The notes: generated by a model from the sequence alone, not told the origin. Positions 12,151-22,399 are shown, counted from the first letter of the stretch. The stretch: 64,000 nt of DNA from Erinaceus europaeus (GCF_950295315.1 NC_080179.1:69501115-69565114); one strand, 5' to 3'. Made by a program: numbers and translations.

Positions 12151-12368
12151 GGGACCAGGTGGTGGTGTACCTGGTTGAGTGCACATATTATAGTGCACAA
12201 GGACCCGGGTTCAAGCCCCCAGTTCCCACCTGCAGAAGAAAAGCTTTGCAAGTGGTAAAGCAGGGCTGCAGGAGTCTCTCTTTCTCTCTCCCTCTCTATC
12301 TCCCCTATCCTCTCGATTTCTGTCTCTATCCAATAAATAAAGATAATAGAAAAAAAAACAAAAAAAAA
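12151..12368 (+). mobile_element. SINE-B, full length
   Basis: Head gggaccaggtggtggtgtac, B-box-like gggttcaagccc, end tctatccaataaataaag. Duplication agaatgaagaaca at about 12138-12150 and 12369-12381. Confidence 0.93.
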
Positions 12369-12381
12369 AGAATGAAGAACA

Positions 12382-13395
12382 AAGAAGATGTGTAAGTAGT
12401 TATCCTACTCGAAATCCTACCTTATTACAGAAATTCAGTTGAGGAAATGCATTTTATTTTATTTATTTATTTTTTTTACTTTTAATCAAGCAATCCCTCC
12501 CCAAATGTCCACATTGTCCCATTGAGAAATGGCCCTAAAACATTCTGGGAAATCTTCCTTACAAACACTCCCACTTCCATTAAGCATACTCTGGAGACCC
12601 ACACATCTTGTCCCTCTGCCCATGGAGAAGAGAAAACTGTCCTTCTTCATACTATCTTTGGATACACTGTCCAGGACTGTAGTCCTAAGTTTATGCTAGT
12701 CCTGATTTCCTTTTACTTCCTGGACAAAAAGACAGAACCTAGCAAATTTGGCGACGACCTCATCATTAATCAAGAAGGGGCTGCATTTTACTTTAAATAC
12801 CCCTCTCCATTATGAATTCTAGTAGAGTGCATATTAAAATTATAACTAATGAAAGAAATGTTAATCCAAGTGATATATTATTTAATGAGTTCATGATTCA
12901 TTAACTTGAAAAGAATCCATTTGTTGGCATAAAATGAATCTCAATGATAGAACTATATAATTACTTAGTATGAATAATGATGTCACGTTACATAAAATTA
13001 GAACAAATTTTCTTGAATATTACAGATTAGGGTTAATTAATATGAGTTCTATATAATTGTTTTATATATTTACATGTAGACTGCACATTACATTAATTAA
13101 ACTGTTCTAATGTAGTTCTGATATAACAACTCCAATTGTCATACTTTTAGTCTCACTGGAAAAGTTTTCCCACTCATCAAATTGAGTTAAAAAATAGTTT
13201 TATCATACTCCTAAGAAATAAATGCCATACATGAGTTGAGTAGAGTTGGCCATAGTGAATCTTTGCTTCTAGAAATAAGCAGCAAAGTAAAGAAGAGAGT
13301 AACTATGGTCCAAAACAATTACTAGCTCTTGAAGATATTATCTGGCTTATTTATTTATCTTTTTTTAAAAAAAGAAACCCAAATGTAAAACACTA
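12382..13395. other. unassigned DNA
   Basis: A 97-codon frame at 12522-12815 has no features I recognise and no supporting context. The rest is AT-rich without repeats. Confidence 0.4.
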
Positions 13396-13399
13396 TATT

Positions 13400-13678
13400 T
13401 ATTTTTTTATATTTATTTATTTACTTATTTATTCCCTTTTGTTGCCCTTGTTGTTTTTTATTGTTATAGTTCTTATTGTTGTTACTGATGTCGCCGTTGT
13501 TATTGAATAGAACAGAGAGAAATGGAGAGAGGAGGGGAAGACAGAGAGGGGGAGAGAAAGACAGACACCTGCAGACCTGCTTCACCGCCTGTGAAGCGAC
13601 TCTCCTGCAGGCGGGTAGCCAGTCCTTGTGCTTTGCCCCACCTGCAATTAACCCGCTGAGCTACCGCCTGACTTCCCT
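13400..13678 (-). mobile_element. SINE-A
   Basis: Minus-strand element from its ATTTATTTATT tail through cagacctgcttcaccgcc to a degenerate head (attaacccgctgagctacc). The B-box region is partly deleted. Confidence 0.88.
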
Positions 13679-13765
13679 ATTTATCATTTTGCTTAGAAAA
13701 TAATCCTTGAAAATTACTGAAAACCAGGTCAGTGGAATATCAGTAGTTCACTTGGATAGTTGCTG

Positions 13766-13986
13766 TTTTAAATTTTGTTTATTGGATAGAGATAGCCAGA
13801 AATAGAGAGGGAAGGGGGAGATAGAGAGGGAGAAGGAGAGAGGGAAAGAGAGAGAAAGGGAGAGCTGCTGCACTGTTTTATCACTTTCAAAGCTTTCTCC
13901 CTGTAGGTGGAGACCGGGGACTCAAACCCTGATCTTTGCGATTGTAACATATGCTCTCAATCAGCTGTGCTACCACCTGGCCCCCG
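13766..13986 (-). mobile_element. SINE-B
   Basis: Minus-strand element. The tail side reads tttattggatagagatag, the body is AG-rich, and the head reads gctgtgctaccacctggccc on the plus strand. Confidence 0.85.
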
Positions 13987-14455
13987 TATGCTGCTTTAAC
14001 ATGTGCACAACAAAAGTTCAAGTTAAGACCCCATCAAATTGAAGGTAGATTTAATATTATAGTCTTTTTCATTCTCTTTTTCTGTCACAGATATTTTTGT
14101 CATATTTAGACATGATAAATAGAAGAACAGAATTTTTTTTTATTATGAAGATTTAAGAAAATCATTCTATACTGATGACCAAAATCTGGACACTAACTTA
14201 CACCAAGTAAAAGTTAGACCCATAAACATAAAGGACATGCCTCAGTGAAATGAACAGCAGAGCTAAGACTGGTACCTAAATAGCCGAGATCTCATCCCAA
14301 TAGTCTATTCTTAAAATTCTCTTGTTGATCATTATTAAATCCATTAAAACATTAAAAAAGTAAAAAAAAAAAAAAACTCAATAAAACAAGGGCAACAAGA
14401 GGAAATAAATAAATCGATATATAAAACAGTCTAAAATTAAAAAAAAAAAATTCTA
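13987..14455. other. unassigned DNA
   Basis: AT-rich. A short SINE-A tail remnant (aaaacaagggcaacaagagg) lies near 14385-14405. Nothing else was seen. Confidence 0.45.
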
Positions 14456-14463
14456 TAAAGAAG

Positions 14464-15046
14464 GACCAGGCAGTGGTGCACCCAACTGAGTACACAAGTT
14501 CAAGTCCCCAGTCCCCTGCTGCAGGGAAGAAGCTTCATGAGTGGTAAAGCAAGTGCTGCAGGTTTTTTTCTCTCTTTCACTCCATCTTCCTTCTTCTCTC
14601 AATTATTCTTTGTCCTATCAAATAAGAGAAATATAAACAGGGATCCAGGAGGTAGCGCAGCGGGTTAAGCGCAGGTGGCACAAAGCACAAGGGCTAGTGG
14701 AAGGTCCCGGTTCCAGCCCCCAGCTCCCCACCTGCAGGGGAGTTGCTTCCCAGGTGGTGAAGCAGGTCTGCAGGTGTCTGTCTTTCTCTCCCTTTTCTCT
14801 GTCTTTCCCTCCTCTCTCCATTTCTCTCTGTCCTATTCAACAACAACAATAATAACTACAACAATAAAAAACAAGGGCAACAAAAGGGAATAAATAAATG
14901 AATATTAAAAAAAGAAAAATAAACAAATAAGAAGGAAAAATTAGCCACTGGAAGCTATAGATTTGTCATGCAGCCTCCAAGCCCCAGTGATAACTCTGTT
15001 GGTAAAATATAAAAATAATGTTAATACATAAATAAATAAAATCCTA
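14464..15046 (+). mobile_element. SINE-B long form, interrupted
   Basis: The 5' part at 14464-14640 has lost sequence between the A-box and B-box regions. After the nested SINE-A, the 3' extension block continues at about 14940-15046 (gccccagtgataactctgtt), as in the copy at 23855-24118. Confidence 0.75.
14641..14925 (+). mobile_element. SINE-A nested in SINE-B
   Basis: Head caggaggtagcgcagcgggt, B-box-like cggttccagccc, full body and AAAT tail. The flanks agagaaatataaaca and a similar A-rich copy on the right suggest a target duplication. Confidence 0.88.
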
Positions 15047-15375
15047 CCGAGCTTAAGCTATGAAAATGTAAGGGAAAAAGAGACATGCATAAGCAGAGGC
15101 GAACATTGTTTGGTGTCTGTGACAGACTCCTTGACAAGGAAGGAGTCCTGTAAATAATGTAGGATCATTTTAGGCCTGACTTCTGAGACTGCTCCTGGGT
15201 AAATGGGACATTCTTCCAGCTGGTTGCCCTCCAGGAATGATTTATGGACAATATTGTGCAGAATTTGGCTAACTCAGAGTCTGCTCAGCCTGTCACAATG
15301 TATGAACTCTTGGTAAGTTGGTCCAAGGAGCCCCCTATAATGGGCCTTCTGCTAAGTAGGTGAGCCACATACTGA
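15047..15375. other. unassigned DNA
   Basis: No open frame and no recognised repeat. It may belong to the LTR-like segment that follows. Confidence 0.35.
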
Positions 15376-15838
15376 TGTGAAAAAAAAAATAATAATGAGA
15401 TAAAGGTTTTCCTAGTGAATTAGGTGTTCAAACCGAAATAGTAAAAAATAGCAGGCAAGAATAAAATGGGAAAGGGAAACCGCAGTGGTTTGTGGTGGGC
15501 CTCTACTCCCCAATTCCTGTCGGCTGAGAAGGAAACTCCCATTTGAGGCGGGTTTTCCCATTCGTAGAGGGCTTCCATATTCACATTCCCATACCCTCGA
15601 CTATCCTAGTCCATCCCAGTTTAAAGTTTCTGCTGCTTTCCTTAACTTCTGTCCAATCAGTTGTCACTAGGAACCCCCAAAGCCAGGTTCCCTTTCCAAA
15701 GCCAATAAGTAGCCTGAGCTGAACAAAATTCCTTCAGACTCAGCTAGAAACCACTGAATCCACTCGAGGAATAAAGCTACTCCTTGCCCGCCATATGGTT
15801 CACAGTCTCAGTTTTTTGGCCCAATCAGAGCTGTAACA
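15376..15838 (+). repeat. possible solo LTR, class I-like
   Basis: The layout resembles a gammaretroviral-type LTR: a GC-richer body, caatcagttgtcac and ccaataagtagcc in U3-like positions, AATAAA at about 15770 inside aggaataaagctactcc, and a final tgtaaca at 15832-15838. No convincing target duplication was found and the left edge is uncertain. Confidence 0.4.
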
Positions 15839-16270
15839 GAGCAAAGGTCAAATGGTTAATACACAATCTCTAAAAAGTGTGTATTATTTGACTTCCCCAA
15901 TGATGACCAATACATTCCAAATATTCATTTATTTGGCACTGTATAGACTTAACTTTACAACTTGTGTAAACACGACAAGAGGTCTGAGTCAGAACGCTGA
16001 AAATCATTCAATGAAGCAGTTCATAGATGATGGTGAATTCACCTTTTCTTTCACAGTGTAACACACACACACACACACACAAATTTTTTTCTACCTTTTT
16101 TGAGTATCACTGGGAATTATATTTATATTGGCATATATAGATAGGACTCTTTAGTTGATTGGTCAATTATTGCAATATTTAGTTTCACAAATATTGATTG
16201 AAATCCTTCCATAGGGGGAAGTTTGGATAGAAACAACCAGCCAGGAAGAGGACATAAGAAGCTCACAGCT
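15839..16270. other. unassigned DNA with a short (CA)n tract
   Basis: Only a CA run at about 16063-16080 stands out. Confidence 0.4.
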
Positions 16271-16273
16271 TGG

Positions 16274-16375
16274 ACCGGAAAGATAGCACAATGGTTATGC
16301 AAAAGACTTTCATCTCTGAGGCATTAAGATCTTTGGTTCAATCCTAGCACCACCTTAAATAAAAAATGAGCAGTA
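16274..16375 (+). mobile_element. SINE-C
   Basis: agatagcacaatggttatgc followed by a B-box-like ggttcaatcctagcacc. The 3' part is lost. Confidence 0.7.
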
Positions 16376-16477
16376 ATTTGATTACAAAATAGAGGAGGGG
16401 GTAGGGGAAGGAGGAGAGGAAGAGGACTGGGAAGAGGAGGAGGATGAAGAGGATAGAATGAGGCTACTAGCTTAGAG

Positions 16478-16605
16478 CAAGGAAGTGGTTTCATCAGGTA
16501 GAGCACAGGACTTGCACATTTGAGGCTCCAGGTTCAATCCCTGACACGGCACGTCCTTAGATCTCACGCTCATAAAATAATCAAGTAAATAAATGAATAA
16601 AATAT
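16478..16605 (+). mobile_element. SINE-C-like copy
   Basis: tRNA-like head (ggtagagcacaggacttgca) and B-box-like ccaggttcaatccctgac, then an AAATAAATG tail. Confidence 0.6.
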
Positions 16606-17110
16606 TGGGTTGTTGGAAGCATCATGACTAGTGTTCTGTGCTTTTCTATGCAAAAAATGCATTAGGGATTTCCTGTCAATCCAGTATTTTTAAATTGCTC
16701 ATAGCTAGATAGTAACAGGCAACTAGTAAACTATAGTGACAAGTTCAAGAGCAGAGATGTAGGTGTGTGGATCTGTGGGAGAAAATATGAACATGCCAGG
16801 AGCTCTCCCAGATTGGGGTGGCGGGTGTCACATTTAAGATATAGTGCTGGGGGGGGGGGCGGAGAATAAACAACATTTCTAGAAGCAGCCAATGCTTGTT
16901 GTCAGACTATCACAAAGATTGGAAAATCAAATCAAATATTGAGAAATGTTTTCCCTAACGCCAGTGCAGTTTGCATGTACAGATGAACAACTCATTACCA
17001 CTGTGGTGTTACAACACCAGCAGTAATTCTTTTTTGTGACTTTTTTTTTTTATCCTCTAACCAGTTCCCTTAAACTGTTAGTCACACATTCCATTTCTTT
17101 TCCTTCCTTC
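16606..17110. other. unassigned DNA
   Basis: A G-run at 16850-16862 is the only notable feature. Confidence 0.4.
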
Positions 17111-17119
17111 TTTCTGGTT

Positions 17120-17560
17120 ATTTTTTCCTCCCACCCACTCATTTTATTTTATTTTATTTTTATTTTTATTTTATTTTTTCCACTATCATTCATTCTTCTT
17201 TTTGGTTCCTCTGGAGCTTGGCATAAGCACAATTCCACCATAAGCACAATTCCACCCAGTGCATTTTTGTTTGTTTTTCAATACAGGGCGAGAGATTGAG
17301 AAAAAGGCAACATGACAGATGTGTGCAGTGCCCCTTTGTTTGGTGCTCCCCATGTGGTCACCAAGGCCCTAAACTGGTCCTCACAGGTGGTGACAAGAAT
17401 CCTCTACCAGGTGGGCTACCTCCCAGCCCCACACTTTTTGTTTCAATCCAGATGTTATGTTGAGACCATTATAACTTTGCTTATCATACCAGGGGATATC
17501 CTGAAGTGTGGCATCACTAGGATGAATGACACAGGGACTGGATTGCTTTTTTTTTTTTTT
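17120..17560 (-). repeat. possible old SINE with TTTTA-rich tail
   Basis: A TTTTA-rich run at 17138-17180 precedes a body with an exact 17-bp tandem duplication (cataagcacaattccac, 17222-17257) and gtgggctacctcccagcccc, which resembles a reversed SINE head. A poly-T run at about 17547-17567 follows. Tentative. Confidence 0.3.
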
Positions 17561-17573
17561 TTTTTTTGCACAG

Positions 17574-17995
17574 TGTTGTTTTCGATGGGTTATGTCGTTT
17601 TCGCCGGGCTATGTTGTTTTCACTGGGCTGGCTTCACGGGCGGGTAACAGACGACCAGGGACTCATGGTTGAGCTGTAGGCAGTATCTCTTTATTCATGC
17701 AGAACGCAGCACAATCTAAGATGAGCTAAGCTAAACTCAAGGTACCCTAAAACTCACAATGCTGTCTTTATATACACTTGCCAAGTAGGGTGGAAACAGG
17801 ATGTGACAAGGAGAGGATCAGGGTGGAGCAAAAACATATCATGAAACAGTGGGGATTGAACCAATGCCCTGGAGGGAGGGTGGTGCTTGTTAACAGCGGT
17901 TATGTAAATAGAATGAAGTGGTTATGTAAATAGAATAGTGTTAAGCAGGGGGATTTAAACCAAATGAAACAGAAGGGGTTACATGCATACCAACA
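17574..17995 (-). repeat. 3' LTR of the ERV
   Basis: A 422-bp LTR with TG...CA ends. Read on the minus strand it carries a TATA-type box (tatataaag, 17766-17774) and AATAAA (17690-17695) about 75 bp further on, the normal U3-R order. It matches the 5' LTR over its whole length. Confidence 0.92.
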
Positions 17996-18130
17996 ATTCC
18001 CCCTTTCTTTTTAACTAATGGCCATTGTGGGGTGAACAGAAACCTATATCGTACAGGCGTTTTCAAAAGAACTGGCATAAAACATGGAAAACAAAATAGG
18101 CGAGCAGCAATAACCAGTGTGATGCCAAGG
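17996..18130 (-). pseudogene. possible env tail remnant of the ERV
   Basis: The minus strand is open for about 44 codons directly upstream of the 3' LTR. It reads as a hydrophobic stretch with a Cys-Phe-Pro-Cys motif, then a basic tail ending in Lys-Lys-Lys-Gly-Gly at the polypurine tract. A membrane anchor plus short cytoplasmic tail at this spot is what the transmembrane Env of a betaretrovirus would leave. No surface unit, fusion peptide or start codon remains, so it cannot make an envelope. Overlap of env with the polypurine tract is known in retroviruses; assignment here is by position and hydrophobicity only. Confidence 0.4.
17998..18013 (-). promoter_or_regulatory. polypurine tract
   Basis: On the minus strand this reads as an A/G run (aaaaagaaaggggga) ending two bases before the LTR. 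That is the expected place and composition for the plus-strand primer of a retrovirus. Confidence 0.85.
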
Positions 18131-18300
18131 GGAATGTTTCTTGCCTCAAAGGGAAAGGTCTAGCAGGCGAAAGGGCATTTTTGCCTCTGGGAATGCTTCA
18201 TGCCTCTGGGGGCATCTCTTGCCTCAAAGGGCATTTCCTGCCTCTGTGGGCATCTCTTGCCTCTTGGGGCGCTTCATGCCTCTGTGGGCATAACCTAATA
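18126..18300. repeat. minisatellite inside the ERV
   Basis: Seven or more imperfect units of about 20-24 bp built on ttgcctctgggggcat lie in the ERV interior. Units alternate between gcctcaaagg and gcctctgggg forms. Confidence 0.8.
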
Positions 18301-19148
18301 AGGAGGGGGAGTTTTCTGCCTCTGGGACAGAGCCTGCAGGCGAGGGGACATGGTCTATAAAGTCTCAAGGCAATTGGCTGAAGTTAGTCTTTGAGAAACA
18401 CAGCAGTATGTACCAGTAAGTCCGATGGAGGTGTCAGTCCAAAGTAGCTGACCACAGAAGAAAATGCCAGAGGATGAAATGCTGCACGTCTGTCTCGATG
18501 GGGAATGTTGGCCACCAGAATTCTGCTTTTCTGTAGAGAGTGAGCTTTGGAGTCTGTGAATCTGTTTCTTCAGGTCATGCCAGGTCACCTCATTGGTTTC
18601 CGGGGGTGTGTTGTAGTCATTCCATCTTGTGGGCGATGTCAGAGAACAGGATCCAAATGGATTTCCAGGAATTCCATTTGAGTAGATGCTTTTTCATGTG
18701 AAGACTTTGACAGCTGAAATTCACTTACTTGTCAAACAAAACTTGTAGCAGATTAGAAGTTTACTATAATTGATAACTCCATTATAATTGGAAATCCTTT
18801 TCTAGTATGATTTTAAGGTTGTTTAAACAGTTTAAACTCAATAAAATGTGGAAAGGTAAACAGAAGAACCACGGTTAAAAGCCTCAGGCATGAGAATAAT
18901 TAACATAATCTTTGCACTATCTGCCCCACCCATAACTCATACAGTTTTCAGGATTAAACATTTCAGATTCATGTCAAGACGTAAAAGAGAAATCAAAGGA
19001 GGGAAAAAACAATTTTTTGGATTGTTTCTGGATGTCTCTAGAAATCATGGCTGCGTCCAGCATTTTTTCTTAAGTCAATGTCAAACAAAAATTCAGTCAT
19101 TCAAATCATTCTCTTATGAAACGCAACTTGAACCAGATTATCAATATC
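18301..19148 (-). other. ERV interior without recognised genes
   Basis: About 850 bp between the minisatellite and the leader-side frame. Frames are short (the longest, 89 codons, is on the opposite strand). Nothing resembles retroviral pol or gag. Confidence 0.6.
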
Positions 19149-19718
19149 TCACCATGTAGGATTAAGAGTCCCCGGAGGGCGTCCTAGTCCAAAAAGCTCC
19201 TCAAAATTCCATTTAGGGTGCTTCTGACTATTCCTGCAGGATTGCTTCAGGCACCCATTTTTAAAAGTGTCTTCCCATTGAAGAAAGAATCCAATCAGGA
19301 AAGTAGAACTAACCACGTGTCTCCATACTTGGGAACTGCCAGGGTACTCGAAAATGTTCTTCAAATTAGAGTAGTCCTTCTCCATGGGAAACATGCTTGA
19401 AGAAGTCCAGAAAGTCCCAGTGGAAATCCCCATGCATATCCCAAGTTCTATGATCACGGTCATAAAGAACCAAACTGTGACCCGGAGCAAAATGTAGTCC
19501 TTTTCCTCAGGAAACATGGGAGAGGGAATCCAGAAAGTCCAAGGAGAAATCTCCATGCATCTCCCAAGCTCTATGATCCTCGTCATAAGAAACCAAAGTT
19601 CCCGGTCAGGGAACCGAAGTGTGGCCCAGAGTAAAATGTTCCAGAGACAGAGAAACTGTCTCATAATGAAACAGTAGAAGCTTTGGAAAACCTCTTCATA
19701 AGTAGAAGAGAAGACCAT
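19149..19718 (-). CDS. ERV leader-side open frame, unknown product
   Basis: An open frame of 189 codons begins at the first ATG (19718) on the ERV strand. The frame is open further back into the primer site, but without an ATG. It occupies the place of gag yet has no matrix, capsid or zinc-knuckle signature. It is rich in Phe and Trp and contains an in-frame tandem duplication of about 41 residues (DNA copies at 19371-19493 and 19494-19637, the second with about 20 extra bases). The two copies share the motifs Ile-Ile-Glu-Leu-Gly, Thr-Phe-Trp and Glu-Lys-Asp-Tyr. Just past the stop the strand reads tggtgagat, a possible splice donor, which would fit an untranslated leader. Whether it is ever translated is unknown; a duplicated unit divisible by three keeps a frame open by chance. 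Confidence 0.35.
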   Translation of the reverse strand: MVFSSTYEEVFQSFYCFIMRQFLCLWNILLWATLRFPDRELWFLMTRIIELGRCMEISPWTFWIPSPMFPEEKDYILLRVTVWFFMTVIIELGICMGISTGTFWTSSSMFPMEKDYSNLKNIFEYPGSSQVWRHVVSSTFLIGFFLQWEDTFKNGCLKQSCRNSQKHPKWNFEELFGLGRPPGTLNPTW

Positions 19719-19769
19719 AGTGCATAGGTAGGCAAAGTCTTCACTTATCTGGGAGTTGCGCAGGTTCAG

Positions 19770-19787
19770 TCCCACGTTGTAGCGCCA
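19770..19787 (-). promoter_or_regulatory. primer binding site, lysine-tRNA-like
   Basis: Two bases after the 5' LTR the minus strand reads tggcgctacaacgtggga. This resembles the primer site used with tRNA-Lys(1,2) by some betaretroviruses and lentiviruses, with a small insertion or substitution after tggcgc. The initial tggcgc and the internal caacgtggg agree. Confidence 0.75.
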
Positions 19788-19789
19788 TA

Positions 19790-20213
19790 TATTGTTTTCG
19801 ATGGGTTATGTCATTTTTGCCGGGTTATGTTGTTTTCGCCGGGCTGGCTTCACGGGCGGGTAACAGACGACCAGGGACTCATGGTTGAGCTGTAGGCAGT
19901 ATCTCTTTATTCATGCAGGACGTAGCGCAATCTAAGACGAGCTAAGCTAAACTCAAGGTACCCTAAAACTCACAATGCTGTCTTTATATACACTTGCCAA
20001 GTAGGGTGGAAACAGGATGTGACAAGGAGAGGATCAGGGTGGAGCAAAAACATATCATGAAACAGTGAGGATTGAACCAATGCCCTGGAGGGAGGGTAGT
20101 GCTTGTTAACAGCGGTTATGTAAATAGAATGAAGTGGTTATGTAAACAGAAATAGTGTTAAGCAGGGGGGATTTAAACCAAATGAAACAGAAGGGGTCTC
20201 ATGCATACCAACA
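19790..20213 (-). repeat. 5' LTR of the ERV
   Basis: A 424-bp LTR with the same TATA box and AATAAA layout as the 3' copy. It is the promoter-bearing copy for minus-strand transcription. The differences from the 3' LTR cluster at CG sites. Confidence 0.92.
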
Positions 20214-20219
20214 GCACAG

Positions 20220-20700
20220 CATACTATAGCCCCGCAATTTCCTCTCTGTGTAGTGAATTCTTTTTCTAAAGACACAAAAGAACAGAACTACTGGTGGAGC
20301 AGTTGCTTGCATCAGGGCCGAGTTTCAGCCAGCCTCCACACCGGACTCCAGTCACAGTGTCCCCTTGGAAACAGGCATCTGTATAATGCTGTTAATGATA
20401 ATGACTAGAGACCAGACTTTAAGCAACAGTGTGCCCCTAGCTGCTCCATGTGGATAGCCCCCCAACCAGAAAGGACATCAGTCCTCTGAAGTTCTCATCT
20501 GAGGGCAGAGGGTTTTCATCACTTTGAGGGCCAGAGTCTTCTGGGACACCAGGACTCACAGAGACTCACAGAATGGCAACAGTCAACCTGGTGACAAAGT
20601 TTAGCTAAGAAACTGAGCACAAAAAATTAGAACTCATATATGAAATGTGTTTCAACTTCTACAGTAAGTCACTCAGACTGGTCATTTTAACTTAATTGTA
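20220..20700. other. unassigned DNA
   Basis: No open frame and no recognised repeat. A related stretch before the ERV (near 17300-17520) shows no clear similarity. Confidence 0.4.
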
Positions 20701-20704
20701 TTTT

Positions 20705-21003
20705 ATTTCTTTATTTTTGCCTGTTGCTGGGGCTTGATGTTTTCACAGTGTTACTGTTCCCAGTGGCTGTTTTTTCTATTTCTTTCTTTCTTTTTTTTTT
20801 TTTTTCAGTTTTGATGGAGGGGGAGAGACAGAGAAGGAAGAGGGGGGATGACAGGAGAAAGAGAAGAAAGGAGGAGGAGGGAGGAGAGGAGGAGGAGAGA
20901 TACATGTAGCACCGCCCCACCACTTGGGAAACGTCCCTTTTGCAGGTGGGGCGAGGGCACATGGTAAAGTGTTCACTCTACTGGGCGAGTCACCACTAGC
21001 TCC
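20705..21003 (-). mobile_element. SINE-B-like element, long form
   Basis: The left side carries the reversed 3' extension (gttgctggggcttgatg), then a poly-T and AG-rich body, then cccaccacttgggaaacgtc and a degenerate head. Diverged. Confidence 0.6.
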
Positions 21004-21007
21004 TTCT

Positions 21008-21190
21008 ATTTTTTTTATTGTGGATCCACAGCTTCATACATGTGGCATTTCAGGTCACTTGTTCATTCAGATAATTGAGGCAGAACGAACTAGAGAGAGA
21101 GAGAGAGATATCACAGCACTGGGGGAGGTGCTGGTACCATAGCAGCCGCCTTGGGGTACTGGAGTTAACACCTAAACCATAAGCCTGGCA
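21008..21190 (-). mobile_element. SINE-D-like element
   Basis: Poly-T side, AG-rich body with a short (GA)n run, and a head region containing gggtactggagttaacacc. Low similarity to other copies. Confidence 0.4.
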
Positions 21191-21580
21191 AAGCTCTCTC
21201 TCCACTCCTCATTTTTATTTTAGACAGGCCATATTGCACATGGCGTGACCCATTTCCTCAGCATTTTCTGTCCCCATGGCTGCAGGCTTTGTACCTCCTA
21301 TCACCTTCACTAAATCCTGAGATTCTTGAGAACAGAGACACCTCTGAATGAGCCTTGCATGTGATAGACCTTCAGCTTAGAGACAGAGAAGGGACATTCC
21401 ACAAAGCGATCAGGAGACCTCCTTTGGGGAAGATCCTCAGAATTCCTGGGAACTTTGAATGTTGGGCCTGAAGACTCAATCAAGGTCACTCCCAGGTCTC
21501 CAGGCCTCTGAGAATCTCTTGACTTTTTTGCAACGGCCTGCTAATTGCCATCATTTGGCTGGACTGGCATAAAATACTGT
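21191..21580. other. unassigned DNA
   Basis: Nothing recognised. Confidence 0.4.
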
Positions 21581-21581
21581 T

Positions 21582-21787
21582 CGAGCCCTGGCTCCCCAAC
21601 TGCAGGGGAGTCGCTTCACAGGCGGTGAAGCAGGTCTGCAGGTGTCTATCTTTCTCTCCCCCTCTCTGTCTTCCCCTTCTCTATTTCTCTCTGTCCTATC
21701 CAACAACAATGACATCAGCAACAACAACAACAACAAAACAACAAGGGCTGCAAAAGGGAAAAAAACTAAAAAATAAATAAAAAAGGA
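21582..21787 (+). mobile_element. SINE-A, 5'-truncated
   Basis: Starts at the B-box-like region (tgttcgagccctggctccc), so the A-box part is missing. The rest of the body and tail is well preserved. Confidence 0.9.
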
Positions 21788-21847
21788 AGTGTATGTTCCT
21801 GTCACAGAGCCCCTAATATCCATTTTATTTCTTCCATAATAAAAGCA

Positions 21848-21850
<3 letters not shown>

Positions 21851-21893
<43 letters not shown>
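21851..21893. repeat. (AT)n microsatellite
   Basis: About 21 AT units, directly followed by the head of a SINE-A whose tail is also followed by AT repeats (22172-22198). Confidence 0.92.
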
Positions 21894-21895
<2 letters not shown>

Positions 21896-22171
21896 TCGGG
21901 TGGTAGTGCAGCTGGTTAAGTGTAGGACCAGCGTAAGGATCCCGGTCCCAGCCCCCTGCTCCCCACCTGCACGGGAGTCGCTTCACAGATGGTGAAGCAG
22001 GTCTCTAGGTGTCTATTTTTCACTCCCCCTCTCTGTCTTCCCCTCCTCTCTCCATTTCTCTCTGTCTTATCCAACAACAAAGACATCAATAACAACAATA
22101 ATAACTACAACAATAAAACAACAAGGGCAACAAAAGGGAATACATAAATAAATATAAAAATGTTTTTAAAA
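21894..22171 (+). mobile_element. SINE-A
   Basis: Head gagtcgggtggtagtgcagc, with a small deletion before the B-box-like region, then a complete body and tail. The AT repeats on both sides suggest insertion into an AT tract that served as the target duplication. Confidence 0.9.
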
Positions 22172-22399
22172 GAATATATATATATATATGTATATATGTA
22201 GTCATTGTTCTGATACTTAGCCTTTGATCCCAGTTTATGACACAAAGCTCTTAAGTCCTTGGACATTCATTTCCTGGGTGGTGTGGTTGTCTCTTACTCT
22301 TCTTGGACTTCAGGATAGTTTCAGGAGCAGTCTAGTCACCAGGAAGATTGAGTCCCTATGAGGAGCTTTTCACTCCTCTGTCCATTCCCGTCTCAAGAA

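Larger units (their letters stand above)
17574..20213 (-). mobile_element. non-autonomous endogenous retrovirus, class II-like
   Basis: A 2,640-bp proviral insertion flanked by the perfect 6-bp duplication gcacag (17568-17573 and 20214-20219). It has two direct LTRs, a polypurine tract next to the 3' LTR and a primer site next to the 5' LTR, so transcription runs on the minus strand. Six-bp duplications and a lysine-tRNA-like primer site are typical of class II (betaretrovirus-like) ERVs. The 1.8-kb interior has no protease, reverse transcriptase or integrase and no recognisable gag, so it must have moved in trans. In organisation it parallels mouse ETn-type elements. Hand comparison of the LTRs gave about 15 substitutions and 2 indels in about 422 bp (about 3.5%), mostly transitions, so the insertion is fairly young. 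Confidence 0.9.

Noticed and set aside
17312..17647. 111-codon frame next to the ERV
   Set aside because: It crosses the target duplication and LTR edge and includes a poly-T tract, so it cannot be an ancestral gene.
19719..19775. Extending the ERV frame upstream to a GTG start
   Set aside because: GTG is not a credible start in a mammalian context and lies in the primer binding site; the first ATG is at 19718.
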